From assembly GCA_001465935.1 (NCBI GenBank), contig LNKV01000053.1:98680-162679 (forward strand): a stretch of 64,000 nucleotides of DNA. Reading direction: 5' to 3'. This DNA is from Clarireedia homoeocarpa (taxonomy: Eukaryota; Ascomycota; Leotiomycetes; Helotiales; Rutstroemiaceae). Below the pieces are notes generated by a model. It saw nothing but the letters and a program-made list of their open reading frames with translations. It made no database searches and had not been told where the DNA came from. Below, piece after piece: positions 11,486-22,611 of this stretch; within the stretch, counting starts at the first letter, position 1, and every line of letters starts with the position of its first letter. The translations under genes and the position numbers were made by a program.

Positions 11486-12028
11486 ACTGTACTGCGTAGT
11501 CTACTTGGTAGTCTACTTCGTAGTCGATGCTTCGCTTTCGTTGAATGGGTCCTTGTCCTTGTGTCGGTGCAGATTCATACTATAGTAATACTGCATGCTC
11601 GTACGGATGGGTAACACGAGTGCTAATGGCGCATCTCAAGGTTCTCCAGATATTCAGGGACGCTCCCGAAGCTCGATATTGTTTTTCACATGGGGGCCCA
11701 GGCTCGGACGACGTGTGCGGGTGAAGCCATGCGTGGCAGAGCGAATGACTGCGGTGCATTTAGCTGATACGAGGAATACCCGATGCACCCAAGGGGGAAA
11801 TGCGTGCAAAAGGCGTCGTGATAATATTCTTGTTCTGGTGTGCTTCTATCCCGCCGCTCTAGACTTTCGGCCTGGTTGCATCTGACCAAAACTTCATGCA
11901 AGCCTTAGGCTCAGTTTTATTTCTACTATCATACTACGAAGTAGTACTCGTATCATTCTTCACTTGAAATTAAAGTTTAGCTTGATTAGCACGTGACGAT
12001 TCGGCAGCTCCAAAGCTCGAGCAACTAG

Positions 12029-12069
12029 CTATGGCTATGGCTGTGGCTGTGGCTATGGCTATGGCTATG
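12029..12069. repeat. Hexamer array GGCTAT / GGCTGT
   Basis: About seven GGCTAT or GGCTGT hexamers lie about 180 bp upstream of the VPS37 start, within its likely promoter or 5' UTR. Confidence 0.85.
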
Positions 12070-12250
12070 ATACTACAAAGTACTTCGTATGATATTGGAT
12101 ATTGCTTGTGGACACCAAAGCTTGACGCACTGCGACAACAAGCCCGACCTTTTGATTATTCCACTTGAAAAGTACAACCTTGTGCTCTGTCATACACCGA
12201 TACACAGCACCATCAACTACTACTACTGTGTCGCGCGCACTATTACGACA

Positions 12251-13086
12251 ATGTCTTCCTCGCCGGCAACATATCCTACGTACCAGCCGCCAGCTAGAAA
12301 CTCACAATCATTCATGAACAATTCCCATACCCCTCCACCACCACCTCCCAAACCCAACTCCCGAGATGTGAGTCGTCAAGGTACACCTGCCGCCGGCCAA
12401 TCATTCCCACGACCTGGCGAAACCTCCACCCCGTACGAAGCCGGGCAAGATAATCCTCGTTCCGCTCAACGAGAACCTCCTCCACATATTCAAGATCCTG
12501 GAAATCAATGGCTACCGAAAATATTGCAGGACAAGTCGTACGTTTGGGTGTTTTCGCCGAGTGCATAGAGTATAGCTTTTAACATGAACTTAGTAAACAA
12601 GATCTTGCAGATGCTCTAGCTCAACCAAACCTCCTAGCAGCTCTCACCCATTCCAGCACGACTGCTCATCCTTCCATTGCTGCATCGCAGGAACCTTTAA
12701 AGGCCGCTCTAGACGAAAACATATCACTAGCTACACATTTAGTCGAACTCGAAGCACGTCTTGATCATTTACGCGCATCTACACAAGCACAACTTCTTTC
12801 GACCCATGCCCTGGAACGACAATGGAAGCAGAAGCAAACGGATATGGATCGAGCTCTAGCACCATTCTCACCATCGTCATTATACCAACGACTGGGTCAA
12901 GGCGTCCAAGAACAAGAGATGATATGCCGCGCGATGGAAGAGAGTTTCCTTGAAGGAGATGGCGTTGCGACTGAAAAAGAAGCAACCGATTGGGTCAGAA
13001 GATATCGCGAATCGAAAAAGGTCTACTACTCTCGGCGAGAACGGAAAGAAAGGTGGGACGAAGGACGAGTAGGAGGCTGGAGATGA
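12251..13086 (+). CDS. VPS37: VPS37 / Mod(r)-domain ESCRT-I subunit
   Basis: Exons 12251-12537 and 12594-13086 (259 residues) join across a 56-nt intron (GTACGT...TTAG). Residues 1-80 are Pro/Ser-rich and disordered. From about residue 86 the pattern WLPKILQDKSKQDLADAL, then PLKAALDENISLATHLVEL and a long coiled coil (LEARLDHLRASTQAQLLSTH), matches the Mod_r domain of Vps37. A C-terminal helix ends with EATDWVRRYRESKKVYY. In yeast and animals Vps37 is an ESCRT-I core subunit with Vps23 and Vps28, sorting ubiquitinated cargo into multivesicular endosomes. The start at 12251 is the first ATG after upstream low-complexity sequence. An in-frame start-like codon further upstream exists, but the extra residues look non-coding. 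Gene symbol by homology of architecture only. Confidence 0.85.
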
Positions 13087-14522
13087 ACGAGTTCCGAAGT
13101 ACCATTCATTATTCGCGTATGCCGAACCATTACTTCAAGAAATAATAACCACCGGGAGTCCAACCAAGGTGTTGTGACACTACAGATTGCGGCATTTCTT
13201 CATTCCCCGTAGAACGAAAACAAATACCGACATGAATATTCACGTCATGGTACATGTTCACGAAATGATAGCACGCACCCACGATCTCCACGCGTCTACT
13301 AGTAGAACCAAAAACCAAATATATATGGCTTTGAACATTTCGCCGGCATTGCCGTTCAAGTTACTAAATAGTTGTGGGGATGTGGTTTCAGCTGACCAGA
13401 AAGAAGGCGGGGTGGAGTAGTGGGGATGGATTCTCTCTTCTCCTCAAATACCGTAATGCAACAACGCTGCTGTATCTCACCCAACCCAACCTCTCCGGCA
13501 CTTCTTTCGTTTGAACTAAACCTATGCTGGTACTACTGCTCTGCTATGCACCGTTCAAGGTTACTTGATCAGCATACATACACTACAATCATACTGTGTA
13601 ATAGTAACTTACACAAAACAAGGGAGAAGCCTTTTCCCTTCCCGCTCGCTTGCTCGTACAACGTCGCTTCCGCCAAGCCCGAAAACACTCACACAGTTAA
13701 AGGTCCGACTTCACCCACCAATCAGAAACCGGCTAAACGATATAATTCTACGACGTACCACCAGTATGACTGCCGAAACCTTTTTCTTTTTTGGGGTTGA
13801 CTTTTCTATTCAAGCGAGGGGGGATGTGAGATCTAGGTAAGTATCTTGTATCACCCACCAATCTACAGTCAGTTGGTTGGTCGGTTTCGAGTGGCTTGCT
13901 TCGATTGCTTCTTAATCTAGCTTCTTGCGCCGGGTGTATCCGAATGCTTTGTGTTTGTGCGAGGGTATATTTTGCCTGAAATGTTATTACGAGTGAGATT
14001 GGTGTGGTACTGGATGAGAATTGAGTATGCATAGATCCCTTTTGTGTTCGTGGTTGGTTCTACTGGTGGAAGATGGTTGTTGTTTTAGTTTCGCGACTTG
14101 CCATAACTTAAATATACAATACTACACAACACAATACTGTGGGACGTAAGATGGGGGATGATAGATGAATACGAGATCTGGGGTTTTAGCTTCTCTGGGC
14201 ATTTTCGGTGTGTGATCTTGCGACCATCTTTTCCTTCCTCTTTTCTCTTTGGTTGGTTGTGCTGCTGTTGTTGTTGGTTATTATTATTATTGAAAACGAA
14301 TACAAGGTTGCTCGACGCCATGAATGATGTTATGTATGTGATAAAGATGCAATGTGATGGGAATTTTGATCTGATTGGAGTCGGGATGAGGGAGGAGGGG
14401 AAGGGGGGAAGGGAAGGGGGGGAGGGAGGGGGAGGGGTATGGATTAGAGCATGTGACTACTTACTTGCTTGGATCTAGAACTATTCATTTTCAATAGTTA
14501 GCTTGACTCGGTGCGTGCATGT

Positions 14523-14576
14523 ATCTATGTATGTATGTATGTATGTATGTATGTATGTATATATGAATGTATGTAT
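14523..14576. repeat. Microsatellite (TATG)n
   Basis: About ten ATGT tetramers, with ATATATGA variants at the right end. Confidence 0.9.
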
Positions 14577-15139
14577 GCTTTGGGATTCGGTACGATTATG
14601 CTGTGATGGTAGATGATGCTATCCTATCACACAGAGAGAGATATTTGCTGCAATATGTATAGTGTAATATAGCGTGGCAAGCTTTTTCGTTCACTGGGTA
14701 GTTGGTCTGGAGGTTAAGTGAGGGGAGGTGAGTAGATGGGGATGGATAATAATAGGGATAATTAAGATGAGAATGGGAATGGAAAAAAAGCATAAGATGA
14801 TATGATATGATTGATTATATACACATCTTTTTATTCTCATTTAACACGAACTAAAAGCTGGAGAGATGGGAGAACGGGAGGATAAAAGAATGGAGCGATA
14901 GAGTAGAGTAGAGAAGAGTAGAGTAGTGGTTGTATTTCTATATTAGCTGGGTTGTGTCAAATCTGTGAGGAGAAGGGGGATGAGGGGGATTGGATTAAGT
15001 AATCAACGAGTCGTTCGTTCATCGAAACCTGTGTATTGTGTTTTTTTCTCGTGCTGTGTTGCTCTAATGCAAGGTGAAGATGGAGATAAATGGGAAAAGA
15101 AAGGGAAAGGAGAAGAAAACCCCAGGCTAGTTTTGTGTT

Positions 15140-15190
15140 ATGCTGGGTTGTGCTAGGTTGTGCTAGGTTGTGCTAGGTTGTGCTGGGTCT
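15140..15190. repeat. GGTTGTGCTA decamer tandem
   Basis: Four or five near-perfect 10-bp copies of GGTTGTGCTA, with one G variant at each end. Confidence 0.8.
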
Positions 15191-16497
15191 TTGCTATGCT
15201 GGATAGAGAGCAGCTAGAGAGAGAGGGAGAGAGATTGAGATTTGAAAGGGAGAAAATAGGAGAGAATTGAGCAAGGAGTTGGGCGGGGGGCGGGGGTTGG
15301 AAGAATGATGGAATTTGGATTAGGGTTGATGGGTAGTCGAGAATGGGCGTTATATTGAAGTATTGAACAAGTACTGTGAGTTTGTTAGGGTATGGATGAG
15401 ATTGAATGGAATGGATCTGTTTATCGTTGATTGACTTTGTGGAGGTTGCAGTGTATGAGTCTATCTAGGACGGGGGAGGGTATGACTTGGATGGGGAAGA
15501 TGGATGGAGAGTTACATGGCGTTGACAAAGTTAGAGTATCTGTCTATCAGCTGGCTGGTTAGGAAAGCGTCACAAGGGGAAGTAGAGGGTGGACAGATGG
15601 CTGAACAAGGAAGTATAACCCACCATATTAGACAACGGATAATAAAGGAGCAGCCAATCTCGACGCCTTGCGCTCACTGCAAACGGCGTAGAGAATGAAC
15701 AGTATATCTTGGTAGCCAGTAGTACAGGAGCTGACAATTACACTAGCAACAAGAGAAGAGAACAAGAACTATAATGTTCTCACATTTGCTTCTGCAGTAT
15801 GAGTTGTATTTCCCCGAGTGACGAGCGGGCCGGCGTCAGTACTTTGAGAAAGGAGTGCCTGAGTAGAGGGGGTATATAAGGGAAAACAATGAGAGGAGGG
15901 GACAGGGGTTGAGGAAAGAAAAAGTGACAGGAAGGGAAACTTCATGATGGGATGTAGGTCACAAACTAGGTATTTTCAAAGGGTATACATAAACATAAGC
16001 GTGACATATTAATTAATAGGGTAGATTGTAGAAAGAAATTCCCATCCAAGAATAGAAATTTGGATTATAGGAATGGAGATAGTACTGAAAAGACGTGGAG
16101 GAATGAAAGTAGATGCAGAAGTAGGAGTAGTGAATGAGTGAGTAAACTTGTGTCGACTTCATCTGTATTTGACTGATAGGAGAAGAGGAGTGGAGTGAAT
16201 CAACGAAATATAGGAACGTACTGTATATAATGTCACATATTTCCTACCGCAGCTCGAGGACATCAAGGTGCTATCTATCCATACAAAGTTGGGATATAGA
16301 CCATATCCTGTAACCATAGAACCAATCCAGGAGGTTTAGGCAAACACAATACGATTTCATGCCATTTAATGATACATAGACCTAGAATCAATCCGGTTGA
16401 TTTATATTCCCCAAACGCCCATTACTCCATCGATGAAGCTCGTACGCATCGTATTGTATCATATCATAGCAAACTCAACTCCACTTCTATTAAGAAT

Positions 16498-17558
16498 TCA
16501 GTTCGTGTCCTCCCCCGCCTTCCCCTTTCCCTTGCCGGCAGTAGCGGTACCAGTAGAGGCGTCAGCAGCGGCTACATTTGCACCGGATGCTTTAGCAGCA
16601 CCTTTGTTCCCTTTGTCTTTCTTGCCAGCTTTGGTAGCTGTAGATGCCTGGTTGAGGTAATCTTAGCAAAATATTCATGAGTTGAAGTGAGATGAATCAT
16701 GATGATTGGTGTTGGGGGCAAGTTTGGATTTTAAGGAAGAGATTGAAACATACCACGGCAGCATCTCCAGTCGCAGTAGCAGTTTCATTACCCTTCTTCT
16801 TACCCTTCTTTCTCTCCTCCAAAATAGGAAGATCTCTAGGGTATGGCGGGTTGCCCTGAAGTGGCTCAGGAGTTCGCTCGATGATTATGATGCTGGCGCC
16901 ACCTTGATTGTTGTTGTTGTTATTATTGTTGTTTTTGTTATTATTGTTGTTGTTGTTGTTGTTGTTTTTCTTTGCGTCTGCGTTTGCGTCTGCGTTGCCT
17001 TGATTTGCGTTGCCATTGTTATTATTGTCTTTGCCCTTCTTCCCGGTTGCTGCAGTGCCAGTTGAGGCAGCGGCTGCTACATTGGCACCTGATGCTTGAG
17101 CGGAACCCTAGATGATGTTAAAATTGTGGAGTTGGAGTGCGGAGGTGTATTAACTAACCTTATTACCCTTGCCCTTTTTGGCGGTTCCGGTTGAAGCTGC
17201 ACCTACTGCACCTGTGGCTTTTGCAGCTCCTTTATTTCCTTTGTCCTTTTTGTTTGCGTCGCCAGTTGCGGTAGCTGTTTGGTTATTGGCTTGGAATCGT
17301 CAGCCGAGGAATGAAGAAACATGATGGGTTTGCTAACCTGCAGCGCCACCGGCGTTGTGCTTATTTTTAGGAGAGCGAGCGTAGAAGTTGTGTGCTGGTT
17401 TGATCAGCCATTTAACTTGGAGTGGGTGTGCATCTCTACTAACCGTCTGGGACAGGTGCTCTGGCAATGATATCTCCTTCACCTGCTGGTAAAGCACGAG
17501 ATGTAACGATGCCAGCAGAGACAGCGAGCAATGCCAAGATAGATCCGAAGTTCTTCAT
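16498..17558 (-). CDS. Secreted Ala/Lys/Gly/Asn-rich repeat protein
   Basis: Five exons (17558-17444, 17394-17338, 17274-17159, 17107-16754, 16647-16498) give 263 residues with consistent phases. The first 20-22 residues (MKNFGSILALLAVSAGIVTS) form a signal peptide. The mature part is low complexity. A module close to KKDKGNKGAAKASGANVAAA followed by STGTA..GKGK occurs once in each of exons 3, 4 and 5, and the exon 3/4 and 4/5 junctions are both phase 0, which suggests exon duplication. Exon 4 also holds an Asn tract of about 18 (16905-16972) and a non-repetitive segment with IIIIERTPEPLQG. There are no cysteines in the mature part that I can see, so it is not a classic disulfide-bonded effector. 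A cell-wall or matrix role is possible, but the family is not recognised. Confidence 0.75.
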
Positions 17559-18425
17559 GATGTATATGTAGAAAGCGTCAAGCTTATACAATCTATAACA
17601 AATGTAAAGAAAGAATAGAGCACAGCTAGATTTAATTAGCTAAGATAAATCCCATAGCAACATCTACATAACTTACCTCTTTAGATATAGAAATGAATGG
17701 AATGAATGAGCAAGACAAGAATGGACCGAATGATGGATGAAATGGATGGCTTCTTGGGGTTCTTATCTTCAACATTTGATGATGATGATGGGGAGTAGAT
17801 CTGGGGTCTGGATCATATCGAAAACTAGCGTTCCATGAAACCATGGGATGAGAATCAAAAACAAGCTCATCCGTATCTCGTCTGCTCTCCGCTCTTACTC
17901 TAAAGTTTATTTCCAGGAGAACAACTTGATAGCCTGAATGTATTGCCTCAAGCGGTCATCGGCTCTAGGCGAAATGTCTGAGTTGTGCAATTTTTAGAAC
18001 GGGAGGATAGATCGACAGCATCTATCTGAGAAAAAGCTTATTCCAGTAAAGATGTGAAGTTTACTAGCTTCTTTCTCCATGTGAAGAGGAGGTGGCGAGA
18101 TTTTGCAAGGTTGTTTCTATTCCCAAAACAACCTTCAAGACATGAGATAGGCATGTTGAGCATCAATCGTCTCATCTTGAACGCTGTCCGGAGTCTAGAT
18201 TCTGTGGAGGCCTCAAAAGATTGGATGAACGTGATATAATGGGCTTCCGAATTAGGCTATTGATGACCTGGCATTTGACAGAGAAAAACCCTGAAAATTA
18301 TCAAACAGACGATTAAACAGATTCGGATTCAAATGTCAAACACATAGAGGTCTGAGATGCCCCTGTCACAGCCAATGTACGCTTACACACCCCTGAGCGC
18401 CCTAGGAAGATTCCTCGGAAGATGT

Positions 18426-18441
18426 GATACCGTGCGGTATC
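18426..18441. promoter_or_regulatory. Perfect inverted repeat GATACCG-TG-CGGTATC
   Basis: Seven-base arms flank a two-base spacer, with the core CCG-N2-CGG. Inverted CCG/CGG half-sites are a typical target geometry for dimeric Zn2Cys6 regulators (family knowledge). Binding here is only inferred; it lies about 1 kb upstream of ETF-QO. Confidence 0.3.
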
Positions 18442-19020
18442 CGAGCACTATTAACTGTAACATGTAGCACAATATCCAAAGGATTCTATTTCCCGGACAA
18501 TGAATGTCATCGCCTTGGCATCTGATGATTGACACTTGTCAAGCAAGAGCACGTCCTGCACGCACAGAATCTCCTCCTCTGAGCGAGAACCATATACTTG
18601 GCGAATGACTGGCAAAGTGGACCATTCACACTTTGCTATAAACATATGCGAAATCCAAGAGATGATCGTCCAAACCCGCATCGCCAAGCACGAAAACACG
18701 CCGTGTCTGATGGGGACAGCCTGCTAATTAGGGCTCGGCGGGTTAAGTAAACGCGATATTTAGAGTTAGGTGACCACTATGCTATGGCTACGATAGAACT
18801 GTTGACTACCAGGTCGCTTTGAATGAGACGCACCATATGTCAGGGGGGTCTAGCGCTTGCTCGAGCATACTCCCTTGTCGACACTGCTGATGGCTAGGCC
18901 CGTACACCCAACGTTACCTTCCAGGAGCTCAAAGAATCTAGATGATCGACTGGATTTCGAGAAACAGTCGGTTGGTATGATAGCCGGCTTCTAAATAGTC
19001 TGGTGTGTCCATTGCCTTTA

Positions 19021-19048
19021 CGGATGGATGGATGGATGGATGGATGGA
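19021..19048. repeat. Short (GGAT)n microsatellite
   Basis: Six tandem GGAT units in the spacer upstream of ETF-QO. Confidence 0.85.
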
Positions 19049-19457
19049 CGCCCAGTTGCCCGCATTTTCGATGAGACATTATCTGTTCCATGTTCCGTGA
19101 CATGTATACTGATGAGAAATGGGAGAAGGGAGAAGAGAGAAGAGAGAAGAGAGCACACGCCGGTCACTCCAGCAGCAGCGTATGATATCTCTCTCGCAGA
19201 CATGAAATTTCGCTAGATTCCTAACAAACTTCTGCTTGCAGGTTGTTGTGAAGGTATTCCCGAAGACATCATTTAAATGGAGATTTGAGATGCTTGGGTG
19301 TGGCTGGAGAAGATGGCTTTGATTCGGGAGACGTCTGATTGGTCCGAGGTTCCAATTGCCGAAAGAATGAGCTCAAGACTTGGGGAAGGCAAAAACTGAG
19401 TCAATACCCATTCAAACCCCAAACATATCAGACAATTGATATGAGGTGAAGATAATT

Positions 19458-21516
19458 ATGGCATCTTCAAGGTCGGTAACGGCATGTCTGCAAAGAAATG
19501 TTACAAGACAGAATTCTCCTAGAATTGTGACACAATGCCATCGACTCCTTCGACATTCCTTCCAGCATCCCACTTCACGGCCCCGCATTGCAACCTCCGT
19601 TCAAATCGCTGGTCAACGACGGACCTTCTCCATATCAAATCCCCGGCGCCTCGCAGATGTTAATGATGACTTCGATCCCAAGTCAGTGGAAAGGGATTCT
19701 GATGAGGTTGATGTATGTATAGTTGGAGGAGGTAAGAATATTATCACATGCCAAAAGATGTTTACTGAATTCCCCCAGGACCTGCTGGATTGAGTGCAGC
19801 AATTCGATTAAAACAACTCGCAAACGAAGCAGGGAATGAAGACTTTCGAGTAATATTGTTGGAGAAGGCCAGCGAGATTGGGGCACATATACTGTCCGGT
19901 GCTGTCATTGAACCCACAGCCATTAACGAATTGTTCCCAGACTGGCTTGCAGAAGACAATGAAAATCGATTCGAACATGTCACACCCGCGACGAGCGACA
20001 AGATGCGATTCCTTACGAAGACGAGCGCAATTCCTATACCCGCTCCGCCGCAGATGAATAACCATGGAAATTACATTGTTAGTCTTAACCAATTCACAAA
20101 ATGGCTCGGTGAAAGAGCAGAAGAAGTTGGGGTTGAGGTATATCCTGGATTCGCAGCTGCAGAGGTTTTATATGCGTCAGATGGGTCCGTAAAGGGTGTC
20201 GCAACTAATGATTTGGGAATCTCAAGAAGCGGCAAGCCCAAGGAGAGTTTCGAGAGAGGCATGGAATTCCATGCTAGAATTACTTTGTTCGGCGAAGGGT
20301 GCCATGGTAGTCTCACAAAGCAAGTTATCAAGAAATTCGATCTGCGAAGGGAAAGTCAACCTCAAACATATGGTCTCGGTATCAAGGAAGTATGGGAGAT
20401 TCAGCCGGAAAAGTTCAAGAAGGGTCAAGTTGTTCACTCTATGGGCTATCCTTTACCAGCAGATACTTATGGTGGTGGATGGATGTACCATTTTGGTGAT
20501 AACATGGTCAGTATTGGGCTTGTGGTTGGGCTCGATTATCCAAATCCCTGGATGTCGCCATATGGAGAGTTCCAGAAAATGAAGCACCATCCACTATACA
20601 AAGAAGTTTTGGAAGGAGGTAAGTGCATATCATACGGAGCTCGTGCCCTGAATGAAGGAGGATTCCAATCGATACCAAAATGTGCGTTCCCAGGTGGGGC
20701 TTTGATTGGCGACACTGCGGGATTCCTTAACGTTCCCAAGATCAAGGGAACACATACCGCCATGAAGTCCGGCATGCTCGCAGCAGAAGCGACATGGACT
20801 GCTCTCAGCAAAGCCGATGACAGCACAGTATTCCTATACGACTACGAAGATTCGTTAAGAAAATCGTACATTTGGAAAGAATTGAAGGAAGTTCGCAACA
20901 TGCGCCCATCTTTCCATTCCCCACTAAAGTTGTACGGCGGAATCATGTACTCTGGACTCGAGGCCTACATCCTGAAAGGCAAAGTCCCCTGGACACTGAA
21001 GCATAAATCGACTGATTACGCCGCCACCAAACTCGCCGACGAGTGCCCCAAAATCGAGTACGAGAAACCGGACGGGAAGATCTCGTTTGATATCTTAACC
21101 AGCGTTAGTCGCACGGGTACGAATCATGAGGAAGATCAACCAGTTCATTTGCAGGTTAAGGATTGGGATAAGCATGCTGAAATGGAGTGGCCTAAGTACA
21201 AGGGCGTGGAGAACAGGTTCTGTCCGGCGGGTGTGTATGAGTATGTGGAGGATGAGACGAAAGATATTGGGGTGAGATTTCAGATCAATGCGCAGAAGTA
21301 AGTTAGAGTTATGCCTATCCGTCCTCAATCTATCTTACAAGAATGAAATTTAACACTGCTGCAGCTGCATTCATTGTAAGACTTGCGATATCAAGGTTCC
21401 GGATCAAGGTATGTTGCTCTTTGTGGGGCTAGGTTTTCTATATGCTGATGTTACTTGCAGATATCAACTGGAGTGTGCCAGAAGGTTCAGGAGGACCGAA
21501 GTATTACATGACATAA
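19458..21516 (+). CDS. CIR2: Electron transfer flavoprotein-ubiquinone oxidoreductase, mitochondrial
   Basis: Four exons (19458-19731, 19779-21297, 21365-21408, 21461-21516) encode 630 residues. The Arg/Ser-rich N-terminus (about 70 residues) is a mitochondrial presequence. The FAD motif VDVCIVGGGPAGLSAAIRL spans the first junction. The body matches ETF-QO, for example LLEKASEIGAHILSGAVIEP and GALIGDTAGFLNVPKIKGTH. The 4Fe-4S ligands near the C-terminus are split over exons: Cys in RFCPAGVYEY, then the exon-3 piece with three Cys (NCIHCKTCDIKVPDQ). The enzyme passes electrons from ETF, fed by acyl-CoA and amino-acid dehydrogenases, to ubiquinone at the inner membrane. The two tiny 3' exons complete the Fe-S domain; without them the frame ends too early. 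The symbol follows the yeast orthologue name. Confidence 0.95.
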
Positions 21517-22611
21517 GTATAGTATGTTTGGTGTTGACTTGATCTTGTATATATGTAAAATGAAGTCGGTCCCTGCATGAACCGATGTCTTTTCTGAACT
21601 GTCTCGCAGTTCGGAACAGTTTCCCCACGCTTCTTCCTATTCGTAAGGATGTGAGTGTGACCATTATCATTGAGTTCCAATACGTGTATTTCCACTACAC
21701 GTTTTCCAGGTGATTGACAAGTAGTTTGAAGTGAATTCAGTAGTAGCATATCGTGATGAGGACTTGGACACAGTATTTGTGCAAAAGGGAGGTTCTTGAA
21801 CCCACTGTGGTTTTTGAGGTTGTATGGAGAATATATATATATATATACTTTAAGAAGGTAGAAGAAAATCTTTGGAAGTCTTAGGTCGAGATCCGAATGT
21901 TAGTAGTAGCTATAGTAAGAGATAGTATCTCTCCAAGGGTCTGAAACTGTGAGGAGAGTTGTAGTTGAAAGAGATATGGTAGAGAATAGATTGTAGAGAT
22001 TCGGGCAGGGCATTGGTAAGGAAGGAGAGTGGTGGAAGGTGATGGCATGGGGAAAAGTTCTTATAGAAAAGGTAGTAAAGTAGGGTGTATTATGAGAGGG
22101 GGGTAGGAGATAGGGTGGTAGAAAGAGAGGGGGAAGTAGAGGAGGTAGTCGAAAGTAAGTCGTAGGAGATGAGAAGGCGAGGATAGTATGAGGAGTGATA
22201 TAAAAAGGGGAGGTCGTCGATGAAAAGGTAGCCGAGTTTGGAGTGCCGAGGGAGGGTAGGGGAAACAGGAGTTTCAGAAGAGACTATGGCTGGAGAAAGT
22301 GTGCCTGAAGGAAAAGGGTTGTGGTTGAAAATTGGAGGTAGGTTTGCATATAAGGGAAAGTTGAAGTGAAGCAACAACAAGCTGTAGCATGGACGCAGCC
22401 AGGAAAGTCGTGTATTTGGGTTGATGTATGTGTTATCGCAACTTTAGGTCAAATAATATATAGAATTAATTTCATCTCATCTCATCCCAGTCCAGCTGTC
22501 AACCACTTATTCACTCTTCATTCTTCGAGCGAAACCTCAATGTCTATTCCATCGACAACGGCATCTCTCCTATAATATATTCTCCTTTCAAGGCCGAGAG
22601 AGTCTCGTTAT
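21517..22611. other. Intergenic stretch between convergent genes
   Basis: It lies between the 3' ends of ETF-QO (+) and the GMC oxidoreductase (-). A (TA) run at about 21830-21848 and purine-rich sequence are present. ORFs such as 22090-22380 are composition-driven. No gene or RNA was recognised. Confidence 0.5.

Larger units (their letters stand above)
7158..12250. other. 5.1-kb gene-poor region with many microsatellites
   Basis: Between the divergent F-box and VPS37 starts there is only one weak candidate gene (9761-10171). The rest is simple sequence: TGTGAGG-type repeats (7550-7630), TATGTG repeats (8036-8110), 12-bp CTATATGTACAT-type repeats (8431-8560), poly-T (10657-10697), GCGTAGAT repeats (11414-11475) and GGCTATG repeats (12029-12069). 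ORFs such as 7320-7904, 7888-8394 and 8394-8860 are readings of these repeats. The F-box promoter lies at the left end and the VPS37 promoter at the right end. Confidence 0.6.
13087..16497. other. 3.4-kb intergenic region, simple-sequence rich
   Basis: No convincing gene was found on either strand. It contains purine-rich and GGGGA tracts (14395-14440), a TATG microsatellite (14523-14576), a GGTTGTGCTA tandem (15140-15187), and long AG-rich stretches. ORFs here are short, biased in composition and not conserved-looking. It includes the 3' flanks of both neighbouring genes. The size invites a search for an unannotated lncRNA or a gene with many small exons. Confidence 0.5.
17559..19457. other. 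Intergenic region between divergent genes
   Basis: It carries the promoters of the secreted repeat protein (-) and of ETF-QO (+). A perfect inverted repeat (18426-18441) and a GGAT run (19021-19046) are present. A GA-rich tract lies at 19121-19152. No other gene is supported. Confidence 0.55.
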
